Of a stretch of 64,000 nucleotides of DNA, positions 9,627 through 21,963 are shown piece by piece. Numbering within the stretch: the stretch's first letter is position 1; the number at the start of each line of letters is the position of its first letter. Origin of the DNA: Rhynchospora pubera (lineage: Eukaryota; Streptophyta; Magnoliopsida; Poales; Cyperaceae). The position numbers and the translations under genes are program-made. The notes under the pieces are model-generated. The model was not told where the DNA came from, searched no databases, and saw nothing but the letters and a program-made list of their open reading frames with translations. The DNA is taken from NCBI GenBank assembly GCA_028095005.1, contig CM051460.1, positions 235,556,742 to 235,620,741 on the forward strand. The letters run 5' to 3'.

Positions 9627-11070
9627 TTTTTACAAGTAAATCGGATTCTAGCAATATTTGATTCATTTGGAAAGCTACTTGATTTTAATTTTTTTGTTTA
9701 ACTTCCTCATAGTTTTATCGATTAACATTCAGAATATTTTTTACTTTTATTTTGAAAACAGAGACTTTATTGCAGTGCTTTATTTAAATTAACATAGATC
9801 AAATTAAACATTGTACTTTATTTTAAATTTATATTAGAATTACAGGTTGTCACTTTTCCGCACATTATTTAAGATATATAGACCGATTTGAATAATCTGC
9901 AGGTTTATTTTTTAAAGACTTAAGTAATTATTAGGGATTGCAAATTTATACTTATTATTGTATCTTTCAAGTTTTAACTAACGAAAAATACTGATAAAAC
10001 ACTTCTCCAATGCAAAAGGAGATCCCTTGTTGTTATAGAATTACATCGCACCTATTAATGTTCGTGATTTTCAGTCATGTCTAGTCTGATACCTGTGATT
10101 TTGAGATATTGTTAAATGTTAATTAATTTTTTTAACTGACAAAAAAATAATTGATTTACTATAACTTTTGGATGTGCTACTTAGTATCACCTTTACCTAT
10201 TGATTGATGTGATTATGTGAACGTTTAAATGTTATTTGGTTTTTGTCGGACATAATTTGGAAAAATTGCAGAATTTCTTCGTAATATATAAGGAATAATA
10301 ATTACTTGTATTGCGCAGTCTTATGAATGTACAACGACGACGTAACAAATGGTGCTATATTATAATTGTACATGCATTCCGTGAAGAGCATATATACGGA
10401 TGCAGCTATTAGACAGAAGCGTAAATTAAAAAAAATGCAGATGTAGAAGAAATAATAAAGGACTCAAATACTAAATTATAATAATACATACTAGCAATAT
10501 CCAAGTATAAAAAAAATCATTGTAAATGACATAATAACATTCTAAAATAACAAAATCTACAACCAAATTGTGTACATATTATTTACAATTCATAACACAC
10601 AACAATTGTATATAATATTAATTAAATTTTTAGAAATGAAAAAAAAATTTAAGAGGTGCAGAAATTTCATTGATATAAAATACTCCAGTATCCATATATT
10701 TTAAACATCAATGACTTAATCAAATTCTTACCGTGTTATTTGTAGCTTAAAGCATTAAATGTCCTACGGTGATAATTGTTACAGTATTTATTTGGCAATA
10801 AGCCACCCACAAAAAATAGGCTTAGCGTCCGGGGCTTTCCCAAAATAAAAGAATACATAAACAGATAAAAAAAATAATAATAAAAAGAAGCCACTTGTTT
10901 AATGAAATTTTAATGACACTACACACTAGCCAGCTAAATAAGCTTATTTACATGCCCCATGCAAGGCCACCTTGATTGACAGCTAGATAAGCTTATTTAC
11001 ATGCCCCATGTAAGGCCATCTTGTTTGATACGTCAATTGTTAACTCGTGCATTAATTCTGTGCTCTTACC
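9626..11070. other. Gene-free stretch with a 49-bp duplication
   Basis: No coding exon is supported. At about 10932 and 10981 the phrase AGCTA(A/G)ATAAGCTTATTTAC with ATGCCCCATG is duplicated at a 49-bp period. The rest is unremarkable AT-rich DNA. Confidence 0.55.
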
Positions 11071-11073
11071 ATA

Positions 11074-11231
11074 GGGTCGTTTGGATGGGTTGGAAATTGG
11101 GAGAATTTCCAATTTTCAGACATAAATTTATTATAAACAATTCAAACTCTTTATAAAGTTATACACTTTCCAATAAATTTATATCTAAAAATAGACTATT
11201 ATCCCAATTCCCAACCCATCCAAACGATCCC
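11074..11231. mobile_element. GTTTGGAT-ended MITE, copy 1 (158 bp)
   Basis: Ends GGGTCGTTTGGATGGGTTGG and its inverse CCAACCCATCCAAACGATCCC. The interior contains the family core TTATTATAAACAATTCAAAC and ACACTTTCCAATAAATTTAT. Flanked on both sides by ATA (11071-11073, 11232-11234), a candidate 3-bp TSD. Probably PIF/Harbinger-like (Tourist-type), although that group usually duplicates TWA. Confidence 0.75.
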
Positions 11232-11640
11232 ATATATTTTTCAGATTCATGTTTAACAACTTGATGAAAGAAATTGAATGTTTTAAACGCCTCGGACTTG
11301 GTAGATGGAATCATGGAAACAGCATTATAAAATAAAAATAGTCATATTAAATTAATTAAGAAGATTAGCACAGTTATTTATAGTAAAAACAATTGAGTGG
11401 ATGTATGTGTCAAGCAGTTCGCTGTCTCTGCCGTGCAATTTTTTTACAACGAAATTATAGAAAATAAAATTATGTGAAACTGTTATCATATCATAGAGGA
11501 AATATGATCAGCCCAAAACCAATTTGGAAAGCAAAAATACACAGTACTTTCATTTATAATAAACTTCCTAGCACATAATTATAAGCCCAAGCACAAAAGC
11601 CTAATAATGATAGAAGCCTAATAGTAGTTGGGCTACAGCC

Positions 11641-12034
11641 TAAAGTAGTTTTTCGAAATTTAAAATTCAAACATATAATCTCGTATACCAAAGTCGTTTT
11701 TCAAAATTTAAAATTCAAATAATTGATCTAAACCGTTCAAATTGTTATTCATATTGAAATTTCTTAGGAAACCAAATTTTATGTTTTTTCAATTTATTTT
11801 GCTATATATTATGCTATTTAAAAAAAACACTATGTAAAGGAGTATTTCATGCCTTTCAATTTGAAAATACCAAAATATATAGTAAAGAAAATCCAAAAAA
11901 ATGTTAAATTTGATCTCCAAAGATATTTTAATATGAAAAACAACTAGAATGATTCGGATCGTTTGTTTGAATTTTAATTTTCGAAAATGACTTAGGCATA
12001 CGGATTCGATCCGTGTGTTTGAGTCTACTTTAAC
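11641..12034. mobile_element. Diverged foldback element
   Basis: Imperfect inverted repeats: the left TAAAGTAG...CGTATACCAAAGTCGTTTTTC arm pairs with the right arm GAAAATGACTTAGGCATACG...CTACTTTA. Internal CTAAACCGTTCAAATTG resembles the arms of the 9.2-kb and 60.3-kb elements. No clear TSD. Short ORFs inside are incidental. Confidence 0.55.
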
Positions 12035-12321
12035 CAATCTCTCTGTATATTTATATATATCTTTAATGATATAAGTATTCATCATTTAGACTCTTATAAA
12101 ATACTTGAAAATGAATTAAAAAAATATCATCTCTTTTGCTAATCTGTCTAGATAAGACAACAATAATAGACACAACAAAGTCATATTTTGTGCTAAGTTC
12201 GATGTCCAGTTCTAAATTTCAAATTGCGAGTAGTCTCATCAACGTGTCCTTTTCAAATATATATTAAACTTTTGTTGAAGCTATTAAAATAAAGTCAAGC
12301 ACTCTCTGTTTTCCACTTTTA

Positions 12322-12478
12322 GCTTGCGTTTGGATGAGAGAAGAAGAAGAGGAAGAAGGAAGATGGGAAGAAAAAAAATTATAAACAATCTAAACTCTTC
12401 ACAAAGTTACACACTTCCCAATACTTCTTCCCACTTCTTCCCTTCTTCCCTTCTTCCCACACCTATCCAAACGGAGCC
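12322..12478. mobile_element. GTTTGGAT-ended MITE, copy 2 (157 bp)
   Basis: Ends GCTTGCGTTTGGATGAG and CTATCCAAACGGAGCC, flanked by TTA on both sides (12319-12321, 12479-12481). This matches PIF/Harbinger target duplication. The interior holds ATAAACAATCTAAACTCTTC and ACACTTCCCAATACTTC. The left arm is GAAGAA-rich and the right arm TTCTTC-rich. Confidence 0.8.
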
Positions 12479-12999
12479 TTATATTCTGTTTTTCACCACA
12501 CTAGACAAAACGGTACTTTCAACGAATCCACTAAATCAAAACTTAACAATTACAATATAGCGCTAATTAACTTCTCCGCAAATTAATCCGCCGACAGCCT
12601 GAATCTGTCCCAGCTATATAACTTCACTGGACTCTGATTCGCTATAATCATATCCGTACAACCATTCGTACCCAAACTCAAGTAGGGACCAGAATCATAC
12701 GATATGTACATTCGGTGCAAGATGGACGCTCAGGATCTGTTCGTATCCCTCCAGTGTACACACCCATTGCAGAAAACCAACTCCGATTGGTTCGCACTTA
12801 CTAATGGTAAGTTCACCGAGAGCATGTGTACGCGTTCCGAACCGATCCCGATTTTGTTACCTCAAATCCTCTGTGGCCGCGTCTGGCGCTATACTTATGT
12901 TTGCAGCCCTGACACAAGGGACTACATCACGATATATTCAGTCGCCAACATACCTAAAACTGTCAGTGACTCGCTACACGAAGTTTTTCTTTCCCAGAA

Positions 13000-13305
13000 G
13001 AAAGCAAATATTCTGCCACGTGAGCCCATCTTGTCTGATGTCTCTCTCTCTGTCAAAGACCATCGTCTCTCGTGCCTCCCTCCTCTTTTCCTCTCTCTCT
13101 GATTCCACGTTTCCATTCCAACAAGTTTTCAAACCAAGAGAAAGAAAAGCTTTCAAAGGAAGCGCACTAATATCGATAAATTAACACTCAGAGGTGGTGT
13201 GGTAGGAAAGGAGAAAGCGAACAAGGAAAAGAGAAGTAGAGAGAGGTCCCTTCCACCTACCACCTACCACCACCTATCACCCACCAACCATACCTTTCTT
13301 CTCCA
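13000..13305 (+). promoter_or_regulatory. Probable core promoter/5' leader of the XXT5-like gene
   Basis: A pyrimidine-rich patch (TCTCTCTCTCTGTC at about 13039 and CTCTTTTCCTCTCTCTCTG at about 13083) precedes the coding start. Such patches are common near plant transcription starts. A clear TATA box was not placed, and the ORFs in this stretch look incidental. Confidence 0.4.
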
Positions 13306-14664
13306 ATGGGGCACGAAGGTGTGGGGTTCAAGTCCGGTTCGACCCGGTCTGGTCTCCCCACAACTCGATCTCGCGTCCCCCGAGGTCGCCAGATCCAGAA
13401 AACCTTCAACAATGTCAAGATCACCGTTCTTTGTGGATTCGTCACGCTGTTGGTGTTGCGCGGCACAATCGGAGTGGGTAACTTAACGGGTTCCACGCTC
13501 GAATCCGAAGACCAGCGCGTCGTGGAGGATATTGATCGGATCCTTCGCGAGATTCGCACCGACTCCGAACCCGAACCTCAAGACCCGCTTAGTTCCTTGT
13601 ACTTTGCCAATTCCACTGCTCACAATTGGACTTACGCCGAAGCTGTTGAGGCTGTCAACTACTCGCTTGGACCCAAGATCTCTGATTGGGATCAACAACG
13701 CCAGGTTTGGTTGTCTCAAAACCCTAATTTCCCTAATCGGTTGTTGGGTAAGCACCGGATCCTTCTTGTTACTGGGTCGCCTCCGAACCCGTGTGACAAT
13801 GCAATTGGTGATCATTACCTTTTGAAATCCACCAAGAACAAGATTGACTACTGCCGCCTTCATGGGATTGAGATTGTGTACAACATGGCGCATCTCGACA
13901 AGGAGTTAGCGGGTTATTGGGCCAAGCTGCCCTTAATCCGAAAGCTGATGTTGTCCCATCCTGAAATTGAGTGGATCTGGTGGATGGACAGTGATGCATT
14001 CTTCACTGACATGGCATTCGAATTGCCCCTCGAAAAGTACAAAAATCACAATTTAATTATTCACGGCTACCCTGATCTGTTATTCGAGCAGCATTCGTGG
14101 ATTGCTTTGAACACTGGCAGCTTCCTGTTCAGAAATTGCCAGTGGTCGCTTGACCTCCTTGACGCATGGGCCCCCATGGGCCCGAAAGGGATTGTCAGAG
14201 AGTTAGCTGGTAAGATTTTAACGGCAAACTTGAAAGGGAGACCTGCATTTGAGGCTGACGACCAATCAGCTTTAATCTATCTTTTAACATCCCAACAAGA
14301 TAAATGGATGAGTAAGGTGTATGTGGAGAATTCATATTACCTGCACGGGTTTTGGGCTGGGTTGGTTGACAAATATGAGGAGATGATAGAACAGAACCAC
14401 CCGGGATTGGGAGATGAGAGGTGGCCTTTCGTGACCCATTTTGTTGGGTGCAAGCCTTGCGGGTCGTATGGGGATTACCCAGTAGAGAGATGTCTCAGTA
14501 GCATGGAGAGGGCATTTAATTTCGGTGATAATCAGGTCTTAAGATTATATGGGTTTGCACATAAAGGGTTGGTGAGCCCAAAGATTAAGCGGGTACGGGA
14601 TCAGACTTCAGACCCACTTCAGGTGAAGGAGAAGCTTGACATGGCAGCCAGGATTACGATGTAG
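13306..14664 (+). CDS. XXT5: Xyloglucan 6-xylosyltransferase, XXT5-like (glycosyltransferase family 34)
   Basis: A single open frame of 452 codons without introns. A short basic cytosolic tail (RQIQKTFNN) is followed by one membrane segment at about residues 37-56 (ITVLCGFVTLLVLRGTIGV), giving a Golgi type II protein. After a variable stem, the GT34 domain begins near LGPKISDWDQQRQVWL. The metal-binding DxD motif is DSD at residues 228-230 (WWMDSDAFFTDM). Other conserved family blocks are GDHYLLKS, KNKIDYCRLHGIEI, AFEADDQSALIYLL and THFVGCKPCGSYGDYPVERC. Enzymes of this family transfer xylose from UDP-xylose onto the glucan chain of xyloglucan in the Golgi. The N-terminus and the IVYNMAHLDKELAGYWAKLP block resemble XXT5 more than XXT1/2. 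Length is normal for XXT5 (about 457 aa). The stem has an extra Asn-rich piece (NST, NWT, NYS sequons). The exact paralogue (XXT3/4/5) is inferred. Confidence 0.93.
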   Translation: MGHEGVGFKSGSTRSGLPTTRSRVPRGRQIQKTFNNVKITVLCGFVTLLVLRGTIGVGNLTGSTLESEDQRVVEDIDRILREIRTDSEPEPQDPLSSLYFANSTAHNWTYAEAVEAVNYSLGPKISDWDQQRQVWLSQNPNFPNRLLGKHRILLVTGSPPNPCDNAIGDHYLLKSTKNKIDYCRLHGIEIVYNMAHLDKELAGYWAKLPLIRKLMLSHPEIEWIWWMDSDAFFTDMAFELPLEKYKNHNLIIHGYPDLLFEQHSWIALNTGSFLFRNCQWSLDLLDAWAPMGPKGIVRELAGKILTANLKGRPAFEADDQSALIYLLTSQQDKWMSKVYVENSYYLHGFWAGLVDKYEEMIEQNHPGLGDERWPFVTHFVGCKPCGSYGDYPVERCLSSMERAFNFGDNQVLRLYGFAHKGLVSPKIKRVRDQTSDPLQVKEKLDMAARITM

Positions 14665-17600
14665 GTCAGGCTTTTTATCCTTGTCACCGCATTTGTTTGT
14701 GTGATAGGATGGATGTGTCTCGTTGTAACTTATTGGGCTAAGAATTGTTCTTTGAATGGTTAAAATTGTTTCTAATATTGAAGGTTTTTTGTCCGAAAAT
14801 AGAAACTAAATGGGTAAATTGATTATTTTTCCTTTTAATCATATCTTAGGAAGAAATTAGATTATTCTTCTTATTTCGGTCATTAAACTTAGGGTGTGAC
14901 ATTTCAGAAGCGATATGTGCAATTAAATAGCTGACATGCTTTCAATTTTACTCCTTACCAGTTCGATCTATATCTATATATAGTCAATTTGTGTTAAAGT
15001 TCAAGTGTTAGTTAGTTCACTGAGTTATTTTCAATGCTGTTTACTCTTATATATCCTTATTCCTTAGTTTTGTTATAAAAGGGAAACTGTTGATATTTTT
15101 TATCTTTACATTTTATGAGAGTTGAAGTCTAGTTTTATAAAACAGATCATATTATTATCTTCAAGCTTATACTTACAGCATGTGCATTCCCACAGTTATG
15201 CAGAGAAATAGGCTATCATGATATCAAGAGCAAAATGTTCGCCCTTTTTGTTTCCTCTTGTTAGCCAAATCTCTGTTTTTAATCTCGAAGGATTATTGAA
15301 GGTGAGCAGTTTGAGATAAGTCGAATGCAGTTTTAACTCAAATATAAAGAATTATATCATTTCTTGTCATTCAACAGCATTGAGTTTTTCCCTCATCCAA
15401 TCATTGCCAAGTTCACTAAACATATAAAACTTGGATCCATTTGGATATCACGATACCCTCCCCTATTCCAATCACCCCCCCCTTTTAGAAGGATATCAAG
15501 ATGCAAGATTTGGATCACTTGATAAAAAGAAACTGTGCTGTGTGGTATCCTGGAACAGGGATGGGAGAGAATTGAATTTTGGGGCTATGCAAAACAAAAG
15601 GGTACTTCACATGCAAAGAAGCCGCATAAGTTTGTAATTAGCAATATTGAACATTACAGATGTTGCCCATATACCTCGCATGTTCTATGTTCTCCAGAAG
15701 TGATAGAACTATTTTCCTTTTCAATTAGCTAGTCCCATTAAATTTGGTTATCCCTTGACTTAATGGTTGTCAGTTTCTGGCTTTTTTAATCTTATATTTT
15801 GTAATGCTGAGGCAAATTTTGGTTCAGGTTGAGTCAATGTCCTTTATTTTAGTCAAGGTGAATAAGAAAAGTTGATACCAACTACATAACAACTATTTAT
15901 TGTTTTTAAGTAATTCTGAATGTGTATTCAGGTTGGGGTCACATGATATGCTAATGGGTTGAAAATTATAAATGATCCTTATTATTAGATTACCTGGTTG
16001 GTTGGGTTCATCCTTCCAGCAACTAACCTCTTTATCTTTTGACAAGAAGAACACAAAAAAAAAAAAGACAGAGAGAGAAGAAAATAAACCCGAAAGATAC
16101 CTTTTTTTGCCATGCTAACAGTTCTATATATTTTTCACTATCTTAGGGCTGTCTTTCACAAATGCGAAAAATAAAAAAAAAAATAAAATAATAATATTTT
16201 GAGATGGAAAACACGATGAACATCTTAGATCAACTATTTGGAAATCAAAATTTGGTCTTTTTTGCTTGAAATGTTAATGTGTACATTAGCAAGACTTGTC
16301 GAGTATGTTAGATCGACTATTTTGACTGGTTTCATATGACTGGGGCATATTGTACGTTAAAACTTAGCTGACAGTATGAAATGCTTTTCATTCTTAATGG
16401 TTTTGTTATGTAGAGTGCTTCTTTTCATTTTATTGTATTTTATTGATTTGTCTTGATAGTTTTCTCTATTAGGATTTACTTTTTTTTCCTCAACACTTTT
16501 GTTCTGGAAGAAACTTTATTTTAAATGTGAATGTGTAAGGAGATTTGCGTCAATTTAACAAATTGCTATGTTATTATAGACCCTGTCAGGTTTTTTTATT
16601 CCATATGTAGACAGAAGTTCGCACATATTTGAATTTCTTTCTGAGGATTATTTATTGTTTGGAATTACAAATAAAACTTCTCTTATGATCTATTCAATAG
16701 TATCCAAACTAATCCTTTAATTTGCCATTGCATTCAGTATTAGCATGAGGTAGGAACTAGTTAAAGACATATTTGTACAAATTTGAAAAAAAAAAAAAAC
16801 AAAGAAAGTTCTAACATGTGTTTCATCTCCAAGCTTGTTGTACATGAATTCGTTCTCACCCCCCCCCCCCCCCTTCCCCCTCTTTCCTGGTTTATACATA
16901 TGTTTGACTTATTGCGGTGGTGGTTGTGGTACACTTGTTATTGCAGGCCCATTTTTCTAATTGCTCCTTTTTTTTCTTTCTTTTTCGGCGAGTGGCTTTT
17001 ATATTTGCTGGAAGGAGACGTACGTGCTGTGGGCTTTGTAAATTTTTATTATTTATTTATTATTTTCTTTTATATATTTTTAATCCATGCACTTTTACCG
17101 GGGATGGAACATGATGCAGTTGGAGTGGACATGTTTTCATGCCTTCTGGAACATTGTTTTTGTTAGTTGGAACTGAATGCAGTCTGATGGAGAATGATGT
17201 GTCCGCACTCAAACTGTACTGCATATTCTGGGTAGACTGAAACACCAACATGATACTAATAATTAATGAAGGAAAGCACATTAGCGGTTGTTGTAACTGA
17301 ATGACGGGTCATACATAATTATAAATTCCGGGCTTGCATGGAGAGAGAACTAATGGCAATACCATGCCTGCTTATTGGTGCACTCTTGATATATGAACCA
17401 ATTTCTGTACCAGGTGGACTAGAATTTTCCTTTTTAAATTGCCTTGTTGTCTGTTGTTATGAATGGTTCTGAGTGTGTTTAAGGTTCTGGCATGGACTAC
17501 GTTCAAACCGGGACTCTGTTCCAGGGTCAGAAGTCGGAACACATAGTCCGCCAATTCAAATTGGACCAACTATTTGGATTAGCTAGCATTTGCAAATCTA

Positions 17601-18090
17601 CCACATGTTACTCAAATGCATTGGTCCGATATTGCAACACTGGCTTCTAATCTGACGTCGCGCCCTTGGTCGCCCAGAAAAAAAAACATGATTACATGCA
17701 ACATTCAAATTTATTAATTTACGAGATTATAATATCTTTCAACATACCACTCTATGTGAAGGCCTAGCAATGACCTTTGTAGAACTGTAGCTCATTTTAA
17801 GCAGCTATTTATAATTTTGAGGAATTATACGCAAATTTGAAATCACATATCACAAGAAATTAATTGTTATCTCAAATATGATTTTAAGATTAAATGAACA
17901 ATATATTTATTAAAATTCTAGAAAGCTGCTTTCCTTTTGGGCCTACAAAATTGTGCATATCAGCGTATGCATTAATTTATGTTTTGGATACTTTCAGTCT
18001 CTATTCACGTTTCAACAATATATTTATTCTACTAAGCCGTTTCTACAAACCTGAGACGTCCCACCCACACTCTATAAAAAAATAATAATA
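14665..18090. other. Gene-free stretch downstream of the XXT5-like gene
   Basis: The first few hundred bases are probably 3' UTR. Beyond that only short incidental ORFs occur. A poly-C run (about 16860-16873) and A-runs are the only simple repeats noted. No RNA gene or transposon end was recognised. Confidence 0.5.
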
Positions 18091-18340
18091 ACGTTACTGT
18101 TCACACGAATTTCGGTAACTATTAAAATTCAAAATTTAAAAAATAACATCGTTGGATCGTCATCCGGATTGATGAAATCGCAAAACCCTTGGATCGTCAT
18201 CCGGGATGACAAACCAAGGTTGGATCGTCATTTCAATTGACGATCCAACCTTCGTCAATTCGGATGACGATCCAGCGACGTTATTTCTAAAATTTCGAAT
18301 TTTTAACTGTTATTATCGAAATTTAAGTGAACAGTACGTT
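18091..18340. mobile_element. Foldback MITE with GGATCGTCATCCG repeats (250 bp)
   Basis: The left end ACGTTACTGTTCAC pairs with the right end GTGAACAGTACGTT. Pairing continues through AATTTCGGTAACTAT / TATTATCGAAATTT and AATAACATCGTTGGATCGTC / GACGATCCAGCGACGTTATT. The centre repeats TTGGATCGTCAT in both orientations four or five times. TSD not resolved. Confidence 0.75.
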
Positions 18341-18567
18341 AGTTTTAATTTTTTCGGCCCACACTCACTGTAATACTGTATCAGTCCATTGCGAGAGAGA
18401 TATTCATTTTTCAGAAATACTGAGATGATGGTAACCAGAAGTCCAGTCTAGTCCGTGTAACTCCAGGCAGAGCACCTTAGCCTCTCTACACCCCAACAGA
18501 ATCTTGACGTTAGGCCGGGTTACCGTTTGTCAATTTAGGCCCATTGAGACCGAGAATTGACCACTGC

Positions 18568-18884
18568 TAGGCCTGTCAAAACGGAAAATAAAAACGTGAT
18601 GCCGTTTCGTTTTCAGAACCGGAACGGAATGTGGCACCAATTTTCGTTGTCGTTTCAAAAAATGAAATGAAAACTGAACAGATAATTATATCGTTTTGCT
18701 GAAATGGGACAGGAAAATAAGAAATTACAGTGAAAAACAGAAACGAAATGGAATGTGGCACAAATTTTCACCACCGTTTCAAAAACGGAACGGAAACGAA
18801 ACAGCTTCTTTGATTCTGTTTCTGAAACGGCACGAAAACGGAAATAGGGTGTTCCGTGATCGTTTGGCACGTTTGCCGGGCCTA
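18568..18884. mobile_element. Non-autonomous hAT-like element (317 bp) with perfect 8-bp TSD
   Basis: The ends TAGGCCTGTCAAAACGG and (inverted) TAGGCCCGGCAAACGTG are typical of hAT elements. ACCACTGC flanks both sides (18560-18567 and 18885-18892), an exact 8-bp duplication. The inside has repeated AACGGAA(C/A)CG-like text and GGAATGTGGCAC twice (about 18627 and 18751). There is no transposase. Confidence 0.88.
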
Positions 18885-19128
18885 ACCACTGCCCACTGGT
18901 AGGCTGGTAGCTGAATTTATTATCATTACAAGTATGATCCAGTAGAAAGTAGCCTAGACCGCCGAATTTATTTATTAGTCATGACAAAGGTTAAAATCAG
19001 TCATAACTTTAAGTAAGTTATGAATGTTGATATAAATTGTAATAAATTTTCTAAACAGCAACAACAGAATTTATGCTCTGTTTATTATTTTTAATCAACT
19101 TAGAGTTTTTTTATGAGAAATAAACTTA

Positions 19129-19706
19129 GGCGTTGCTCCAGAAGAGATGAATGGGAGCGAAGGAAAGGTAAGGGAAGTGAGTTACCCTGCTCCAATTGAC
19201 ACTGTGGGGTGACACGAAGGAAATGGAAGGAAACCAAATGTCTCCAGGAACTCGTCTGGGGAGACAACGAGGTACCCCCGATTTTGGGGTGTACTCGGAT
19301 AACACCAGAAATCTACACTTTGTGACAATAATATCCTTATACTCTTTCTCACTGATATTGGGCCCTACGAAATTGTTTTCCTTCAAAAACTCCCATAAAA
19401 TCTTTACTATTTAATAAGAACCTGGAAACAACTTATTTTTTCTGGCCTGTGCCTGATAGGAAGTTTCTTACGAGAACGTTTGTTAGGGAAAAAAAAGATA
19501 AGAACAGATCAAATCGTTCTTTGAGGAAGATTTAGAAAGGGTAATATAGTCTTTTTACTTGTTACAAATAAAGTTACAAATGTTTACTTCTATAGATGCT
19601 ATTTTCTATCTGGAGCAAGTAATCTTCAATGTCCTATCTTTCCTTCACCTTCTGTCTCCTTCCATTCCTTTCTTTCCCCCATTCTTTCAAGTTCTGGAGC
19701 AAAGCC
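19129..19706. mobile_element. PIF/Harbinger-like non-autonomous element (578 bp), TTA duplication
   Basis: The left end GGCGTTGCTCCAGAAGAGATGAATGGG mirrors the right end through CCCATTCTTTC...TTCTGGAGCAAAGCC. TTA lies on each side (19126-19128 and 19707-19709). The arms are rich in GGAAGG and CCTTCC, consistent with a long imperfect hairpin. No coding content. Confidence 0.78.
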
Positions 19707-19709
19707 TTA

Positions 19710-20829
19710 GAGTTAGTGATCGTCATGACTATATGCACATCAAAGCATGTGCTAGTTCTGAACAAGTACACGTAAATTTTAAGCGCACATGATGCAACCG
19801 AAGAGCAATTATTTTTGCTTGCAGATTAGGGAAGCTCTCTTTAAAAGTTTAAATAAATATTGAAATTAAAATCAAATATCAACTTCGGACAGCTTTTATA
19901 TTCATTTTTCATTGTAATTTTAAAAAACAATAATTTAATGCTGCACGAGGGTAAAATATTTTAGTAAATCTGTAATTCTGAAACGACGGCACATAAAACA
20001 TAATATTATTTACAGGAGATTCAATCCCTGAATTGAACGACTGTTGTAAAATTTGATAAGCGCTTGGTTAATAGTGAGGGCACCGTCAAGCAATTAACAA
20101 TTACCTGGTCGATTGAATAGTTATTTGCAAAATTGACAACCATTTTAGTATTGCATACAGAAATGCTTATAATTAAAATAAAAATAAATTATTTACCCAC
20201 TCGAGAGTAGATTATGTACCATAGTTATATGAGCACGGTCAATATCAAAATTAACAGTATTTTTTTGTATTTTGAGGATAAAATATGCGCATAGTTATTT
20301 ATTGAGCAATAAAGTCCAGTGCATTAAATAGGGAGGGTTCGTCCAATGTATCTGTTCTTAATTTTTAAGGTTCAAACGACTAATTTAAACTGTTCATATA
20401 ATCTTCATATCAAAATCTAATACAAAACTAAATTTAATATTTTGTATTCACTCTAATAGGATAAAAAGAATGAAGAATTATTATCTGATTAGAGTGGACA
20501 AAACGAACAAAAAAAAATTAGCGGCCAACAAATCAGATTTGCTGGTCGAGTAATCGAGTTATAGCGGACTTATAAATTTAGAGTTAAATTAATTAGTATC
20601 GATGCGGATTCACACTGAGCAAGAATCTGGAATCACAAAAAGACGCTTCTTGAAACCTCCACACTTGTTTTAATCAAGTCAAAAGACAATTAAAGTACAT
20701 GAAAAGTGGAAGACGGCAAAAGATTTTGGGCAATTTAAATGGCAGTTTATTGGGCCCTTTCGGCTTTGCTTTTGCTTTAATGCATGCTGGCGTGGACTCA
20801 TTGCAACCCGCCCTTACTCTAATTAACTA
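19710..20829. other. Gene-free AT-rich stretch
   Basis: No ORF, element end or RNA gene could be supported. Confidence 0.5.
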
Positions 20830-21058
20830 GGGGTGTGTTTGGATGAGCCGGGAATAGAAAATAGGAATAAAGAATTTCGGTTTGCGTGTTTATTCTTATT
20901 CTTGTGCAACTTAAACAACACAAGAATAAATAATTTGAGCCATTATTCCTATACTAACAAAACCATGGTATAAGAATAAAGAATATGAATAAGCACGTAA
21001 ATCGAAATTTCTTATTCATATTCCCTATTCACGGCTTATTCCGTTGCATCCAAATGAT
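20830..21058. mobile_element. MITE with GGTGTGTTTGGATGAGCC end, copy 1
   Basis: The left end GGGTGTGTTTGGATGAGCC and inner TAAAGAATTTCGGTTTGCGTG pair with CACGTAAATCGAAATTTCTTA and GGCTTATTCCG near the right. ATACTAACAAAACCATGGTA marks the centre. The right tip carries extra bases (TCCGTTGC) before ATCCAAAT. A second copy in opposite orientation lies at 39269-39483. Confidence 0.7.
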
Positions 21059-21410
21059 TTTGTTCAATAACTCCAACTTCATGACTCACACAGTCACCCT
21101 GCAGCTCCGGTAGTAAATTTTTTTTTTTGGAAAAAGCAGGCGGCCTTTATTAATTTTTTTTTTCTAGAGATAAAAATTGTCGTTTTCCTAGTTGGGAGAA
21201 TATTTGATGATAAGGAAGGTTATTTACAGGACTATTCAAGTAGATGATGTTATGGTAAAAAGAATACTAGAGTCCAATACATGTAATATGCACCATTAGA
21301 AGTTTACGTATCATACGAAAGTTAACGCCTAAATTCAAGTCCTGAAATTTGAAGATAATAAAAATCAATAATACAATGCTTTTATAATTGCAGATCAAAT
21401 AATTCTCATT

Positions 21411-21566
21411 GGGTGCGTTTGGATAGGTGTGGGAAGAAGGGAAGAAAGGAAGAAGTGGAAAGAAGTATTGGAAAGTGTGTAACTTTGTGAAGAGTTTGAA
21501 TTGTTTATAATTTTTTTCTTCTTCTTCCTTCTTCTTCTTCTTTCTTCCAACTATCCAAACACACAC
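21411..21566. mobile_element. GTTTGGAT-ended MITE, copy 3 (156 bp, reversed)
   Basis: Ends GGGTGCGTTTGGATAG and CTATCCAAACACACAC, with ATT on both sides (21408-21410, 21567-21569). The family core is inverted here (TTGGAAAGTGTGTAACTTTG, GAGTTTGAATTGTTTATAA). The arms are GAAGAA/TTCTTC-rich as in copies 2 and 6. Confidence 0.8.
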
Positions 21567-21963
21567 ATTGGTAAAATACAAACAAATGCCGTCTTCACTA
21601 TCTACAAACCATGCAAAAATAATAACAAAAAAAAATTGTATGAACGAAGGTGCTAGTATTTATGTTAAGAAAAGCAGCATTATCAATTAAAATACATGTT
21701 TATCACATGCTAACGATACCTAAAATCTTATTTAATATTTAATTTTATTACCCTATAAAAAATAAAGTAACCACCATGATGACAGTTTGCTTTCACCATT
21801 TAAGAAAATTAAGGATATCATTTGAGACATGAGGGGTTATCTTCATTTTTGTCGTTTTTGTAGGGGCCACATTTGCTTTTCTCAACAAGTACTACAAGAG
21901 TGAACTTAAAAAATGAAAAAGATTTAAATATAATAACTTTCAAAGTTATGCAATCCAATCTAT

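Noticed and set aside
12704..13184. ORFs of 126-132 codons before the XXT5-like gene
   Set aside because: Overlap in different frames, low-complexity ends, and they sit in the expected promoter and leader.
13257..13999. Opposite-strand ORFs over the XXT5-like gene
   Set aside because: Shadows of the GC-richer coding sequence; the plus frame carries all family motifs.
15431..15732. Short ORFs downstream of XXT5-like
   Set aside because: No splice context, no domain, mutually overlapping.
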